Shown here piece after piece: positions 42,453-50,694 of a DNA stretch of 51,827 nucleotides. How positions within the stretch are numbered: the first letter of the stretch is position 1; each line of letters starts with the position of its first letter. The DNA is from JAUIAI01 sp049680625 (GTDB taxonomy: Bacteria > Pseudomonadota > Gammaproteobacteria > Burkholderiales > Burkholderiaceae_E): assembly GCA_049680625.1 (NCBI GenBank), contig JBAUID010000050.1, forward strand, positions 1 to 51,827, in the 5' to 3' direction. Below the pieces are notes generated by a model that did no database searches, had not been told where the DNA came from, and was given only the letters and a program-made list of their open reading frames with translations. The translations under genes and the position numbers were made by a program.

Positions 42453-43343
42453 ATGAGTGAGAAAATCGCTGCCGCTGCCTTAATCGATCGTGTCGATGCT
42501 CTGATTGGCCGAATCGAAGCCCTGTTTCCCAGTATTGAGCCAACCGACTGGAATGATGCCGTCGCATATCGTTGGCGTACCAGCCGTAGTGCCTTCGGCT
42601 CGCGTGGGCGGCTTCAGCCGGTGCACCAGCTGTCGTCAATTGCGCTGAGCGACCTGAAAAATATTCCGGATCAGATCGACACTATTGCGACCAACACGCG
42701 TCAGTTTGTCAAAGGTTTACCAGCGAATAATGTCTTGCTGACGGGGTCTCGCGGAACCGGTAAGTCGTCCCTGGTGAAAGCCTGTCTGAACGAATTTAAA
42801 GATCAGGGCCTGCGCCTGGTTGAAGTAGACAAAGACGACCTTGTCGATCTTGGCGATATTGTTGATTTACTGGCGCAACGGCCAGAAAGATTTATCGTTT
42901 TCTCTGACGATTTGTCCTTCGAAGACGGTGAAGCTGGGTATAAAGCTTTAAAAAGTGTCCTCGACGGCTCTGTTGCGGCTCAGTCTGATAACGTTTTAAT
43001 CTATGCAACTTCCAATCGCCGTCACCTGATGCCCGAGTACATGAAAGACAACTTGTCGGCCCGGCATCAGGATGACGGCGAAATTCACCATGGCGAAGGG
43101 GTTGAAGAAAAAGTCTCCCTATCAGAACGGTTTGGGCTTTGGGTTGCTTTCTATCCGTTTCGGCAAGACGACTACCTGGATGTTTGTGCTCACTGGCTTC
43201 GCCATTTCGGGGTTACTGATGCGCAGATCGACCAGGCCCGTGCTGACGCGTTGCGTTTCGCTCTTGAGAGGGGGTCGCGGTCCGGGCGGGTCGCCTGGCA
43301 GTTCGCACGCGACTATGCTGGCCGGGCCGCACTCGGGGAATAA
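42453..43343 (+). CDS. DUF815-family AAA-type ATPase
   Basis: A 296-residue P-loop protein. Walker A is LLTGSRGTGKSSLVKACLNE and Walker B lies in RFIVFSDDLSFEDGEAGYKA. Further family blocks are AYRWRTSRSAFGSRGRLQPV, LIYATSNRRHLMPEYMKDN, HHGEGVEEKVSLSERFGLWV and GSRSGRVAWQFARDYAG. Members are widespread and found next to argJ in Betaproteobacteria, but their biochemical role is, to my knowledge, unestablished. It lies 75 nt after argJ on the same strand, likely co-transcribed. The NUDIX hydrolase gene often following in related genomes is absent here. Confidence 0.9.
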   Translation: MSEKIAAAALIDRVDALIGRIEALFPSIEPTDWNDAVAYRWRTSRSAFGSRGRLQPVHQLSSIALSDLKNIPDQIDTIATNTRQFVKGLPANNVLLTGSRGTGKSSLVKACLNEFKDQGLRLVEVDKDDLVDLGDIVDLLAQRPERFIVFSDDLSFEDGEAGYKALKSVLDGSVAAQSDNVLIYATSNRRHLMPEYMKDNLSARHQDDGEIHHGEGVEEKVSLSERFGLWVAFYPFRQDDYLDVCAHWLRHFGVTDAQIDQARADALRFALERGSRSGRVAWQFARDYAGRAALGE

Positions 43344-43360
43344 CTCAGGAAATAACTCAG
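43337..43360. repeat. 12-bp duplication at the stop codon of the DUF815 gene
   Basis: GGAATAACTCAG (43337-43348) is followed directly by GAAATAACTCAG. The first copy includes the TAA stop of the DUF815 gene. It is a small tandem duplication of the gene end. Confidence 0.7.
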
Positions 43361-43462
43361 CCTGCTAGTCTGTTTACCCGTCTCGCTTTGTGCATCGACG
43401 GGATGTTGACTCCCGGATACACTGATGCCAAATAACGGCATTCACGACGTATGGAGCAAGCA

Positions 43463-44740
43463 GTGAGTAAATTCGAGACAGGCAACGAGACAAGCGCTTT
43501 GTTATTCAGCAACGCGACCCTGGTTGATGGCACCCGCGATGATGCCCGGGAAGGTTTTCATGTTCTGGTCGAAAATGACCGGATCAAAGAAATATCCGAC
43601 AAGCCGATTACCTCTGCGCAGGCCAATCTCAGACGGTTTGACCTTAAGGGTGCTACCTTGATGCCGGGCTTGATGGATGCCCACGTTCATGTCAAGGCCA
43701 CTGATATGAATCTTGGGAGGCTCACCAATATCCCATCCACGTATTTGTTCGCCGGCTCGGGTCGAATCATGGAGTCGATGCTGATGCGCGGCTTCACCAC
43801 CGTCCGGGATGCCGCCGGGGCCGATCGCGGTCTGGCCAATGCGGTTGCTGATGGTTTAATGCGTGGCCCGAGGTTGTTTGTATCCGGCCTGGCGTTGTCG
43901 CAAACCGGCGGCCACGGTGACTTCCGTTCCCCAACTGAAAACTCGACGGTTATCAGTTGTGCCTGCCAGGTAAACAGCGCGCAGTTTGCCCGTATTGCTG
44001 ATGGGGCTGACGAATGTCGGCGGGCGGCACGTGACGAACTGCGCAAGGGTGCCCATCAACTGAAAATCATGGCTGGCGGTGGGGTGGCCTCACCCACTGA
44101 TCCGGTGCAAAACACGCAGTACTCTGAAGATGAGATGCGTGCGATTGTTGAAGAGTGTGCAGCCTGGCATACGTATGCAATGGCGCACGCCTACACGCCC
44201 CATGCCATTACCCGGGCAGTTAATTGTGGGGTCCGTTCAATTGAGCACGGAAACCTGGTCGATGAAGCGACAGCCAGGCTGATGGCCGAAAAATCTGTTT
44301 TTCACGTGCCAACCAGCATCACCTATGTCGCCCTGCACAAGCACGGCAAAGATTTTGGGGTTCCTGATGTGTCAATGCAAAAACTTCCGGAGATCCTGGA
44401 TGCCGGACTGCGGGCAATCGAACTCACCAGCAAGGCAGGCGTTAAAGTTGCGAGTGGCAGCGATTTGCTGGGCAAAACCCATGAATACCAGGCTGATGAA
44501 CTGCAGCTGAAGGCGGAAGTGCTGGGTAATTTTGGTGCAATTAAGTCGGCAACCCTGACTAATGCTGAATTATTCCAACAGCAAGGGGAGCTCGGTGTGT
44601 TGGCGGTTGGTGCCAAAGCCGACTTGCTTGTAGTCGATGGGGATCCGCTAAAAGATATATCGCTGCTGCTGAACCAGGGGGCCCGGATGCGGGTGATAAC
44701 CCTGAACGGGCAGGTGGTTAAGAACGACTGGACTGGTTAA
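43463..44740 (+). CDS. Metal-dependent amidohydrolase (imidazolonepropionase/prolidase-like)
   Basis: A 425-residue amidohydrolase-superfamily enzyme. Metal ligands: HxH in GLMDAHVHVKATD, the carboxylated lysine in AHQLKIMAGGGVASPTDPVQ, His in YAMAHAYTPHAITRAV, His in GVRSIEHGNLVDE, and Asp in VKVASGSDLLGKTHEY. Overall it resembles the Zn-carboxypeptidase/prolidase-like group (Xaa-Pro or Xaa-Arg dipeptidases, acyl-amino acid hydrolases). The GTG at 43463 has GGAG at a good distance; an ATG at 43451 would add four residues. There is no signal peptide, so it acts in the cytoplasm. Placement before a peptide importer suggests it cleaves the imported compound; the substrate is unknown. Confidence 0.88.
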   Translation: MSKFETGNETSALLFSNATLVDGTRDDAREGFHVLVENDRIKEISDKPITSAQANLRRFDLKGATLMPGLMDAHVHVKATDMNLGRLTNIPSTYLFAGSGRIMESMLMRGFTTVRDAAGADRGLANAVADGLMRGPRLFVSGLALSQTGGHGDFRSPTENSTVISCACQVNSAQFARIADGADECRRAARDELRKGAHQLKIMAGGGVASPTDPVQNTQYSEDEMRAIVEECAAWHTYAMAHAYTPHAITRAVNCGVRSIEHGNLVDEATARLMAEKSVFHVPTSITYVALHKHGKDFGVPDVSMQKLPEILDAGLRAIELTSKAGVKVASGSDLLGKTHEYQADELQLKAEVLGNFGAIKSATLTNAELFQQQGELGVLAVGAKADLLVVDGDPLKDISLLLNQGARMRVITLNGQVVKNDWTG

Positions 44741-44762
44741 TCGATAAAAGATCGACAAGAGA

Positions 44763-44822
44763 TTGCCCAAAAATCTGGTCAATTCCGCCAATTTGGGCAA
44801 ATTCCCGGTTTCTGGTTTACAT
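44763..44822 (+). promoter_or_regulatory. Inverted repeat and possible promoter before the binding-protein gene
   Basis: TTGCCCAAA (44763-44771) and TTTGGGCAA (44792-44800) form a perfect 9-bp inverted repeat with a 20-nt gap. The right arm contains TTGGGC (44793-44798), a possible -35, with TTACAT (44817-44822) 18 bp on as a weak -10. An operator overlapping a -35 is one reading; a hairpin ending the amidohydrolase transcript is another, though no T-run follows. Confidence 0.4.
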
Positions 44823-44889
44823 TCAATAACAGGATTGTCAGCGCCCGTCGAGGCGCAGTTTCCCAAATAAACCCAAGGAGGAATTTCCA

Positions 44890-46500
44890 ATGAATTCAAT
44901 ATTGAGCGCCCGTAAGTATGTCGCGATCGCAATGACGGCTGGGTTATTAGCCGGTGCCGCAACAACTGCCCAGGCCGAGACATTCAAGTACGCTTTCCAG
45001 GGCGATGTTCAAACCATGGATCCGCACGGTTTGTTCGAGACCATGACTTTGGGATTTCAGCGAAATATTTACGAAGGCCTGGTCATCCGCAATGACAAAA
45101 TGGAAACTATCGGCGCGCTGGCCGAGAAGTTCGAAAATATTGAACCTACCGTCTGGCGTTTCAATCTGCGCAAAGGCGTGAAGTTTCACAACGGTAACGA
45201 TTTCAAGTCAGACGATGTTGCCTTTTCTGTAGAGCGAATCCGTAGTGAAGGCTCTGACATGAAGGTGGTTGCTGCGCTGATAAAAGACGTGAAAATAATT
45301 GACGATTACACGATCGATTTAATCACGCCAGCTCCCGACCCGATTCTGCCACTTCAGCTTGAAATCTTTTACATCATGGACAAGCAATGGGCTGAAGAAC
45401 ACAAGGCGGTGAGTGTCACCAACGTCAAAGGTGGCGACGAGGGTAACTACGCCAATCTGAATGCCAACGGTACCGGCCCGTTTATGCTCAAAGAGCGTCA
45501 GTCCGGCGTGAAAACTGTGCTGGTTCGCAATCCGAACTACTACCGTGATATTCCAACCAATGTCACCCGGGTGGAATTCACCCCAATTGATCAGGATGCT
45601 ACCCGTGTTGCTGCGCTGATTTCAGGTAATGTACATATGGCTTACCCAGTGCCTGTTCAGGACTGGAAACGGCTTGAAGATGCTGCCGGGGTTCGACCAC
45701 TCAACGGCCCGGAAGCGCGGACAATTTTCCTTGGCTTCGACCAGCTTCGAGATGAATTGACTGCCAGCAGCGTTAAGGGAAAAAACCCGTTTAAGGATGT
45801 TCGGGTACGCAAAGCTTTCTATCAGGCAATTAACATCAATGCCATCAGAGACAAAGTCATGCGTGGCGCTGCGACCCCCGCGGCTCTGTTGGTAGCGCCG
45901 CAAATCAACGGCTTTTCAGAAAAAATGAATGTCCGTTATCCCTATGATGTTGATGCCGCCAAGAAGTTAATGGCTGAGGCGGGTTATCCCGATGGTTTCG
46001 AAGTCACCATGGACTGCCCCAACAATCGTTATGTCAATGATGAGAAAATCTGCCAGGCGGCAGCGTCAATGCTGGCAAAAATTGGTGTTAAGGTGAATCT
46101 GCTTGCCCAGCCGAAGTCTAAGTACTTTGGTAAAGTGCTGGCGCAAAATGGTTACGACACCAGTTTCTTCTTGTTGGGCTGGACTCCATCAACCTTCGAT
46201 AGCCATAATCCTATTGCTTCGCTAATTGCTTGTCGTGGCGGAGAAGACAAGCTCGGTGCGTTCAACCTGGGTGGTTATTGCAACCCGAAGATCAACGAAC
46301 TGTCAGCTTCGATTAAATCTGAGACTGATCAGGCTAAGCGCCAGGCAATGATTGATGAGGTTTTCAAAACTCATCACGACGAGGTCGGTCATATTCCATT
46401 GCATCAGCAACCGTTGTCCTGGGGTGTGTCAGATAAAGCCGAAGTCATCCAGCGACCGGATAACGTGTTTGATTTACGTTACGCTATCGTGAAGAAGTAA
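44890..46500 (+). CDS. Periplasmic peptide-binding protein of an ABC importer (SBP_bac_5)
   Basis: A 536-residue DppA/OppA-type receptor. The signal peptide is basic (ARKYVA) then hydrophobic (IAMTAGLLAGAATT), with cleavage after AQA. There is no lipobox cysteine, so it is a soluble periplasmic protein. Family blocks: ETFKYAFQGDVQTMDPHGLF, VWRFNLRKGVKFHNGNDFKS, NGTGPFMLKERQSGVKTVLV, DVRVRKAFYQAININAIRDK and LLGWTPSTFDSHNPIASLIA. A very strong ribosome site (AAGGAGG) precedes the ATG, fitting high expression of binding proteins. It delivers substrate to the permease pair encoded next. Confidence 0.95.
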   Translation: MNSILSARKYVAIAMTAGLLAGAATTAQAETFKYAFQGDVQTMDPHGLFETMTLGFQRNIYEGLVIRNDKMETIGALAEKFENIEPTVWRFNLRKGVKFHNGNDFKSDDVAFSVERIRSEGSDMKVVAALIKDVKIIDDYTIDLITPAPDPILPLQLEIFYIMDKQWAEEHKAVSVTNVKGGDEGNYANLNANGTGPFMLKERQSGVKTVLVRNPNYYRDIPTNVTRVEFTPIDQDATRVAALISGNVHMAYPVPVQDWKRLEDAAGVRPLNGPEARTIFLGFDQLRDELTASSVKGKNPFKDVRVRKAFYQAININAIRDKVMRGAATPAALLVAPQINGFSEKMNVRYPYDVDAAKKLMAEAGYPDGFEVTMDCPNNRYVNDEKICQAAASMLAKIGVKVNLLAQPKSKYFGKVLAQNGYDTSFFLLGWTPSTFDSHNPIASLIACRGGEDKLGAFNLGGYCNPKINELSASIKSETDQAKRQAMIDEVFKTHHDEVGHIPLHQQPLSWGVSDKAEVIQRPDNVFDLRYAIVKK

Positions 46501-46516
46501 GCGTTTATTCGCTTGG

Positions 46517-46539
46517 GTGGCCTGCCTTGCGCAGGCCAC
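46517..46539 (+). terminator. Hairpin between binding-protein and permease genes
   Basis: GTGGCCTGC and GCAGGCCAC form a perfect 9-bp stem with loop CTTGC, 16 nt after the binding-protein stop, followed by the modestly T-rich TTCTATTATTT. Such hairpins often partly terminate or protect the mRNA so that binding protein outnumbers permease. Confidence 0.6.
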
Positions 46540-46584
46540 TTCTATTATTTAGCTAACGAAACACAAGCCAACGAATCTGACCAC

Positions 46585-47571
46585 ATGCTTTCGTTTGTCG
46601 CCCAGCGTTTACTGCAGTCTGTACTGGTTATGCTGACCGTCGGTCTGATTGCGTTTTCGCTTTTCAATTATGTTGGCGACCCAATCAACAATATGGTTGG
46701 TCAGGACACTTCAGTCGAAGAACGTGATGCGCTCAAGGAACGTCTTGGCTTAAACGATCCTTTTATTTTTCAGTTTGGACGTTTTGTCCGTAATGCAATA
46801 CACGGTGAATTTGGGTTTTCGTATCAGCATCGGCGCAAAGTCAGCGAGCTGATCGCGGAAAGAATGCCGGCTACCCTGGAGCTTTCTTTCGTCTCCGCAG
46901 TGCTGGCCCTGGCTGTCGGTATTCCAATGGGTGTTTATACCGCACTGCGACCAACTGGATTTTTGTCGCGAAGCTTTATGACGTTGTCACTCATAGGCAT
47001 CTCTTTGCCGACGTTCTTGATTGGCATATTGCTGATCTTGTTTTTTGGGGTGATTTTGCAGTGGCTACCAACCTTCGGTCGAGGTGATGTAGTTGATATC
47101 GGATGGTGGACAACAGGTTTCCTTACCGATTCGGGTCTGCGCTCACTTATCATGCCGGCAATTACGCTGGCCTTGTTCCAAATGACGTTAATCATGCGCC
47201 TGGTTCGTGCTGAAATGCTTGAAGTTTTGCGAACTGATTTTGTCAAATTTGGCAGGGCACGAGGCCTGACCGATCGCTACGTGCATTTTCGGATGGCGCT
47301 TAAAAACACTTTGGTGCCGGTACTGACAATTACCGGACTGCAACTCGGGTCCATTATTGCGTTTGCCATTATTACCGAAAGCGTTTTTCAATGGCCGGGT
47401 ATGGGGCTGATGTTCATCCAGGCGGTTCGGGAAGTCGACATTCCTGTCATGGCGGCTTACCTGGTATTGATTGCGTTTTTCTTTGTCGTCATCAACTTAA
47501 TTGTTGATATCCTGTATTTTTTTGTTGACCCCCGACTACGCGTTGATCGGGCAACGGCAAGCGGACACTGA
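46585..47571 (+). CDS. Peptide ABC transporter permease (DppB/OppB type)
   Basis: A 328-residue inner-membrane permease with about six helices. It begins MLSFVAQRLLQSVLVMLTVG, a typical start for DppB. Family features are the long periplasmic loop after helix 1 (VGQDTSVEERDALKERLGLN, GRFVRNAIHGEFGFSY) and the EAA-type cytoplasmic loop in FVKFGRARGLTDRYVHFRMA that contacts the ATPase, followed by LKNTLVPVLTITGLQLGSII. I set the start at the ATG at 46585; the frame upstream opens only at TTG and covers the intergenic hairpin. Confidence 0.94.
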   Translation: MLSFVAQRLLQSVLVMLTVGLIAFSLFNYVGDPINNMVGQDTSVEERDALKERLGLNDPFIFQFGRFVRNAIHGEFGFSYQHRRKVSELIAERMPATLELSFVSAVLALAVGIPMGVYTALRPTGFLSRSFMTLSLIGISLPTFLIGILLILFFGVILQWLPTFGRGDVVDIGWWTTGFLTDSGLRSLIMPAITLALFQMTLIMRLVRAEMLEVLRTDFVKFGRARGLTDRYVHFRMALKNTLVPVLTITGLQLGSIIAFAIITESVFQWPGMGLMFIQAVREVDIPVMAAYLVLIAFFFVVINLIVDILYFFVDPRLRVDRATASGH

Positions 47572-47586
47572 CGGGCGCATAAGCAG

Positions 47587-48540
47587 ATGGCAAGCTCCGA
47601 CCCTGACATTTCAACGACTGGTACTGCAGGCAATTCCTGGCTGCGTCGCTGGCGCAACAGCGACCTGTGGCAAAGTTTTATTCATTCACCGGTAGTTATT
47701 GTTGCGGCATTAGTAACCTTGGTTTTCTTGCTGTCGGCCTTGTTTGCCCAGTGGGTTGCACCTCACAATCCGTTTGACCTGGTCTCAATCGACGTAATGG
47801 ACGCGAGTCTGCCACCGGCATGGAATGTGGAAGGCGATCCGCGTTTCTGGCTGGGCACCGATGACCAGGGCCGGGACATCTTGTCGGCCATTATTTATGG
47901 TGCGCGTATTTCGCTTATTGTCGGCATTGCGTCGGTTTTTTTCGCTCTTGTGATTGGTGTCGGCCTGGGGTTGATCAGTGGATATGTCGGCGGGCGAATC
48001 GACGCCTTCATCATGCGAGTGGCTGACGTCCAATTATCATTCCCGGCGATATTGATTGCCTTGCTGATCGACGGTGTCGCGCGTGCTGTTTTTAAGGGAC
48101 ACCACGAAAATCTGGCGCTGTACGTGTTGATTTTCGCAATTGGTATTTCTGGCTGGGTGCAGTATGCCCGCACAGTACGCGGCTCGACCATGGTTGAAAA
48201 AAGCAAAGAATACGTCCAGGCGGCGAGGGTGATTGGTATTGGGCCGGCCACAATATTGTTGCGCCATATTCTGCCAAACGTCATGGGCCCTGTGCTTGTA
48301 ATTGCCACAATTCACCTGGCTATTGCGGTAATAACCGAGGCCACCTTGTCTTTTCTAGGGGTTGGAGTGCCGCCAACCACACCGTCCCTCGGTACGCTGA
48401 TTCGAATTGGCAACGACTATTTATTTTCCGGTGATTGGTGGATAAGTATTTTCCCGGGTATCGCCCTTGTATTGCTGATTCTGGCTGTCAACCTCCTGGG
48501 TGACTGGCTGCGTGATGCACTCAACCCCAAGCTACGCTAA
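47587..48540 (+). CDS. Peptide ABC transporter permease (DppC/OppC type)
   Basis: A 317-residue permease, partner of the preceding gene. It has an N-terminal cytoplasmic extension (ASSDPDISTTGTAGNSWLRR), a first helix VVIVAALVTLVFLLSALFAQ, the DppC-typical HNPFDLVSIDVMDASLPPAW and WLGTDDQGRDILSAIIYGAR, and the EAA loop in EKSKEYVQAARVIGIGPATI followed by LLRHILPNV. ATLSFLGVGVPPTTPSLGTL is also diagnostic. Its TAA stop shares one base with the next ATG, indicating tight coupling to the ATPase gene. Confidence 0.95.
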   Translation: MASSDPDISTTGTAGNSWLRRWRNSDLWQSFIHSPVVIVAALVTLVFLLSALFAQWVAPHNPFDLVSIDVMDASLPPAWNVEGDPRFWLGTDDQGRDILSAIIYGARISLIVGIASVFFALVIGVGLGLISGYVGGRIDAFIMRVADVQLSFPAILIALLIDGVARAVFKGHHENLALYVLIFAIGISGWVQYARTVRGSTMVEKSKEYVQAARVIGIGPATILLRHILPNVMGPVLVIATIHLAIAVITEATLSFLGVGVPPTTPSLGTLIRIGNDYLFSGDWWISIFPGIALVLLILAVNLLGDWLRDALNPKLR

Positions 48541-50255
48541 TGTCTTTACTCGATATTAAAGATCTGCGCGTTGAGTTTCCGAGCCGTCGTGGCCACGTTG
48601 TGGCGATTGAAAACCTAACCGTGCGGTTGGAAAAGGGTGAAATACTCGGCGTTGTTGGTGAGTCCGGCGCTGGTAAATCAACCATTGGGAACGCAGTTAT
48701 TGGCTTGCTCGAGCCACCCGGAGAAATGACTGCCGGCGAAGTCACCCTCGATGGTGAACGCCTTGATACCATGACCGAAGCCCAGATGCGGGGGGTACGC
48801 GGTCGGCGTATTGGCATGATTTTCCAGGACCCGCTGACCTCGCTCGACCCGTTACAAACTGTCGAGCACCAGTTAACAACGACGATTAAGCAGCACATGC
48901 CGCTTACCGAAGCGCAGGCCATTGCCAAGGCTATCGACTTGCTGGAACAAGTTGGTATTCCGGATCCACCAACCCGAATCAAACAATATCCACATCAGTT
49001 TTCCGGTGGTATGCGCCAACGGGTTGTGATTGCATTGGCGCTATGTGCTGACCCCGATTTGATTATCGCTGATGAGCCGACAACCGCACTGGATGTGTCA
49101 GTACAGGCGCAGATCCTGGACTTGATGAAAGCTTTATGCCGTGATCGGAACGTCGGCATGATTCTCATTACCCACGATATGGGCGTCATTGCTGAAACAG
49201 CGGATCGGGTTGCCGTTATGTATCGGGGCCGGGTTGTTGAAACTGGTACAACGGCGCAAATTATTGGCGCACCGGCACACGACTATACAAAAAGTCTGAT
49301 CTCCGCCGTGCCGCGGCCAGACAAGCGGGTCAACCGATTTCCACTCGTAACCTACATCGAAGATGCGCAGGAGCGACCCGAGGGGCTTAACTTAAATACG
49401 CACTGGCTCGGTCAGGCACGGGATTTCGGCGTGCAATCCGATGTGTTGTTGCGGGTTGATAAATTGCATATGCGCTTTATTACCCGGCATGCGTTTTTTG
49501 CCCGGGATCGCCTGTATCTTGATGCGGTAAAAGATTTGTCGTTCGAAATCCGAACCGGCGAAGTTTTTGGTCTGGTCGGCGAAAGCGGGTCAGGAAAATC
49601 AACTGTAGCGCGCATGATTACCGGTATCTACCAACCCACTGGTGGCACTATTGATTTTGCCGGCCAGGAGCTCACGGGTCTAAAGAGCCGGGCGCAGGCT
49701 GCCCCCTGGCGGCGCCAGATGCAGATGATTTTTCAAGATCCGTTTTCATCGTTGAACGGACGCATGCGGGTGCGCGATATTATTGCCGAGCCGATCCACT
49801 TTCACCGACTGGCTTCCAGCAAAGATGAGGCGCAACGAATCGTTCACGACTTACTTGATGTGGTGGGCCTTGGAGCACAGGCGGCGCAGCGGTTTCCCCA
49901 TGAGTTTTCGGGTGGTCAACGCCAGCGTATTTCTATTGCCCGGGCGCTGGCGACCCGGCCACGTTTTCTGATTTGTGACGAGCCAACCTCGGCACTGGAT
50001 GTTTCTATCCAGGCGCAGATTCTGAACCTGCTGAAAGATTTGCAGGAAGAGCTTGGGCTGACCATGTTATTTATTTCGCACGATCTACCGGTTATTCGCC
50101 AGATCTGTGACCGGGTTGGCGTGATGCGCCACGGTCAGTTACTCGAAGTGTCTGACACCGAAAGCTTATTTGAGCACCCCACGCACGAATACTCGCGTCA
50201 CTTGCTCGACCTGATGCCTAAACTTGATAGTTTGCTGAGTCGTGAGCAAGCCTGA
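48540..50255 (+). CDS. Peptide ABC transporter ATPase, two fused domains (DppD-DppF type)
   Basis: A 571-residue protein holding both ATPase domains that are separate proteins in E. coli Dpp/Opp. Domain 1 (about 1-265): Walker A VGESGAGKSTIGN, signature FSGGMRQRVVIALAL, Walker B LIIADEPTTALD. Domain 2 (about 300-565): Walker A VGESGSGKSTVAR, signature FSGGQRQRISIARAL, Walker B FLICDEPTSALD. The linker carries the oligopeptide-transporter element (AVPRPDKRVNRFPLVTYIED). Fused forms are common in the YejF/GsiA subgroup. Together with the two permeases and binding protein it makes a complete importer. The next gene overlaps its end by 14 nt. Confidence 0.95.
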   Translation: MSLLDIKDLRVEFPSRRGHVVAIENLTVRLEKGEILGVVGESGAGKSTIGNAVIGLLEPPGEMTAGEVTLDGERLDTMTEAQMRGVRGRRIGMIFQDPLTSLDPLQTVEHQLTTTIKQHMPLTEAQAIAKAIDLLEQVGIPDPPTRIKQYPHQFSGGMRQRVVIALALCADPDLIIADEPTTALDVSVQAQILDLMKALCRDRNVGMILITHDMGVIAETADRVAVMYRGRVVETGTTAQIIGAPAHDYTKSLISAVPRPDKRVNRFPLVTYIEDAQERPEGLNLNTHWLGQARDFGVQSDVLLRVDKLHMRFITRHAFFARDRLYLDAVKDLSFEIRTGEVFGLVGESGSGKSTVARMITGIYQPTGGTIDFAGQELTGLKSRAQAAPWRRQMQMIFQDPFSSLNGRMRVRDIIAEPIHFHRLASSKDEAQRIVHDLLDVVGLGAQAAQRFPHEFSGGQRQRISIARALATRPRFLICDEPTSALDVSIQAQILNLLKDLQEELGLTMLFISHDLPVIRQICDRVGVMRHGQLLEVSDTESLFEHPTHEYSRHLLDLMPKLDSLLSREQA

Positions 50256-50694
50256 ACCGGGTCCGATTGTTTTCCAGGTCTGTACGACGGACTCACAATT
50301 GCAGGCGTCTTTTGCGGTGCGGGCGATTGTCTTTATCGAGGAGCAGGCCTGCCCGTTTGCCGATGAGTTTGATGAGCTTGACCGTACGGGGAACAATGCC
50401 ATTCATATCGTTGGAACGGTCGCTGCTGAACCAGTGGCTGCCGGTCGCATTCGTCGATTGCCTGATGTCGCGAAGCTGGAGCGGCTGTCGATTCGGCAAG
50501 CCTGGCGGGGTCAGGGAGCTGGGCATCAACTGTTAAAGTTTATGATGCAGTCAGCGCAAGTGGACGGCTACCATCGCTTTAAACTCAACGCACAGGCGCA
50601 TCTGACCGGCTTTTATGAGTCGCATGGATTTGTGTCTGAAGGGCCGATATTTCAAGAAGCGGGTATTGACCACAAGCTGATGGTGCGCGAATGA
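50242..50694 (+). CDS. GNAT-family N-acetyltransferase (ElaA-like)
   Basis: A 150-residue GNAT protein. VRAIVFIEEQACPFADEFDE is the N-terminal signature of ElaA/YitI-type members. The acetyl-CoA pyrophosphate loop is LERLSIRQAWRGQGAGHQLL, followed by NAQAHLTGFYESHGFVSEGP and DHKLMVRE. It starts at a GTG inside the end of the ATPase gene and its stop overlaps the next gene (ATGA), so translational coupling is likely. The acceptor amine is unknown. In this operon it could acetylate, and so detoxify or trap, an amino compound released from the imported substrate; that is inference. Confidence 0.88.
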   Translation: MSKPEPGPIVFQVCTTDSQLQASFAVRAIVFIEEQACPFADEFDELDRTGNNAIHIVGTVAAEPVAAGRIRRLPDVAKLERLSIRQAWRGQGAGHQLLKFMMQSAQVDGYHRFKLNAQAHLTGFYESHGFVSEGPIFQEAGIDHKLMVRE

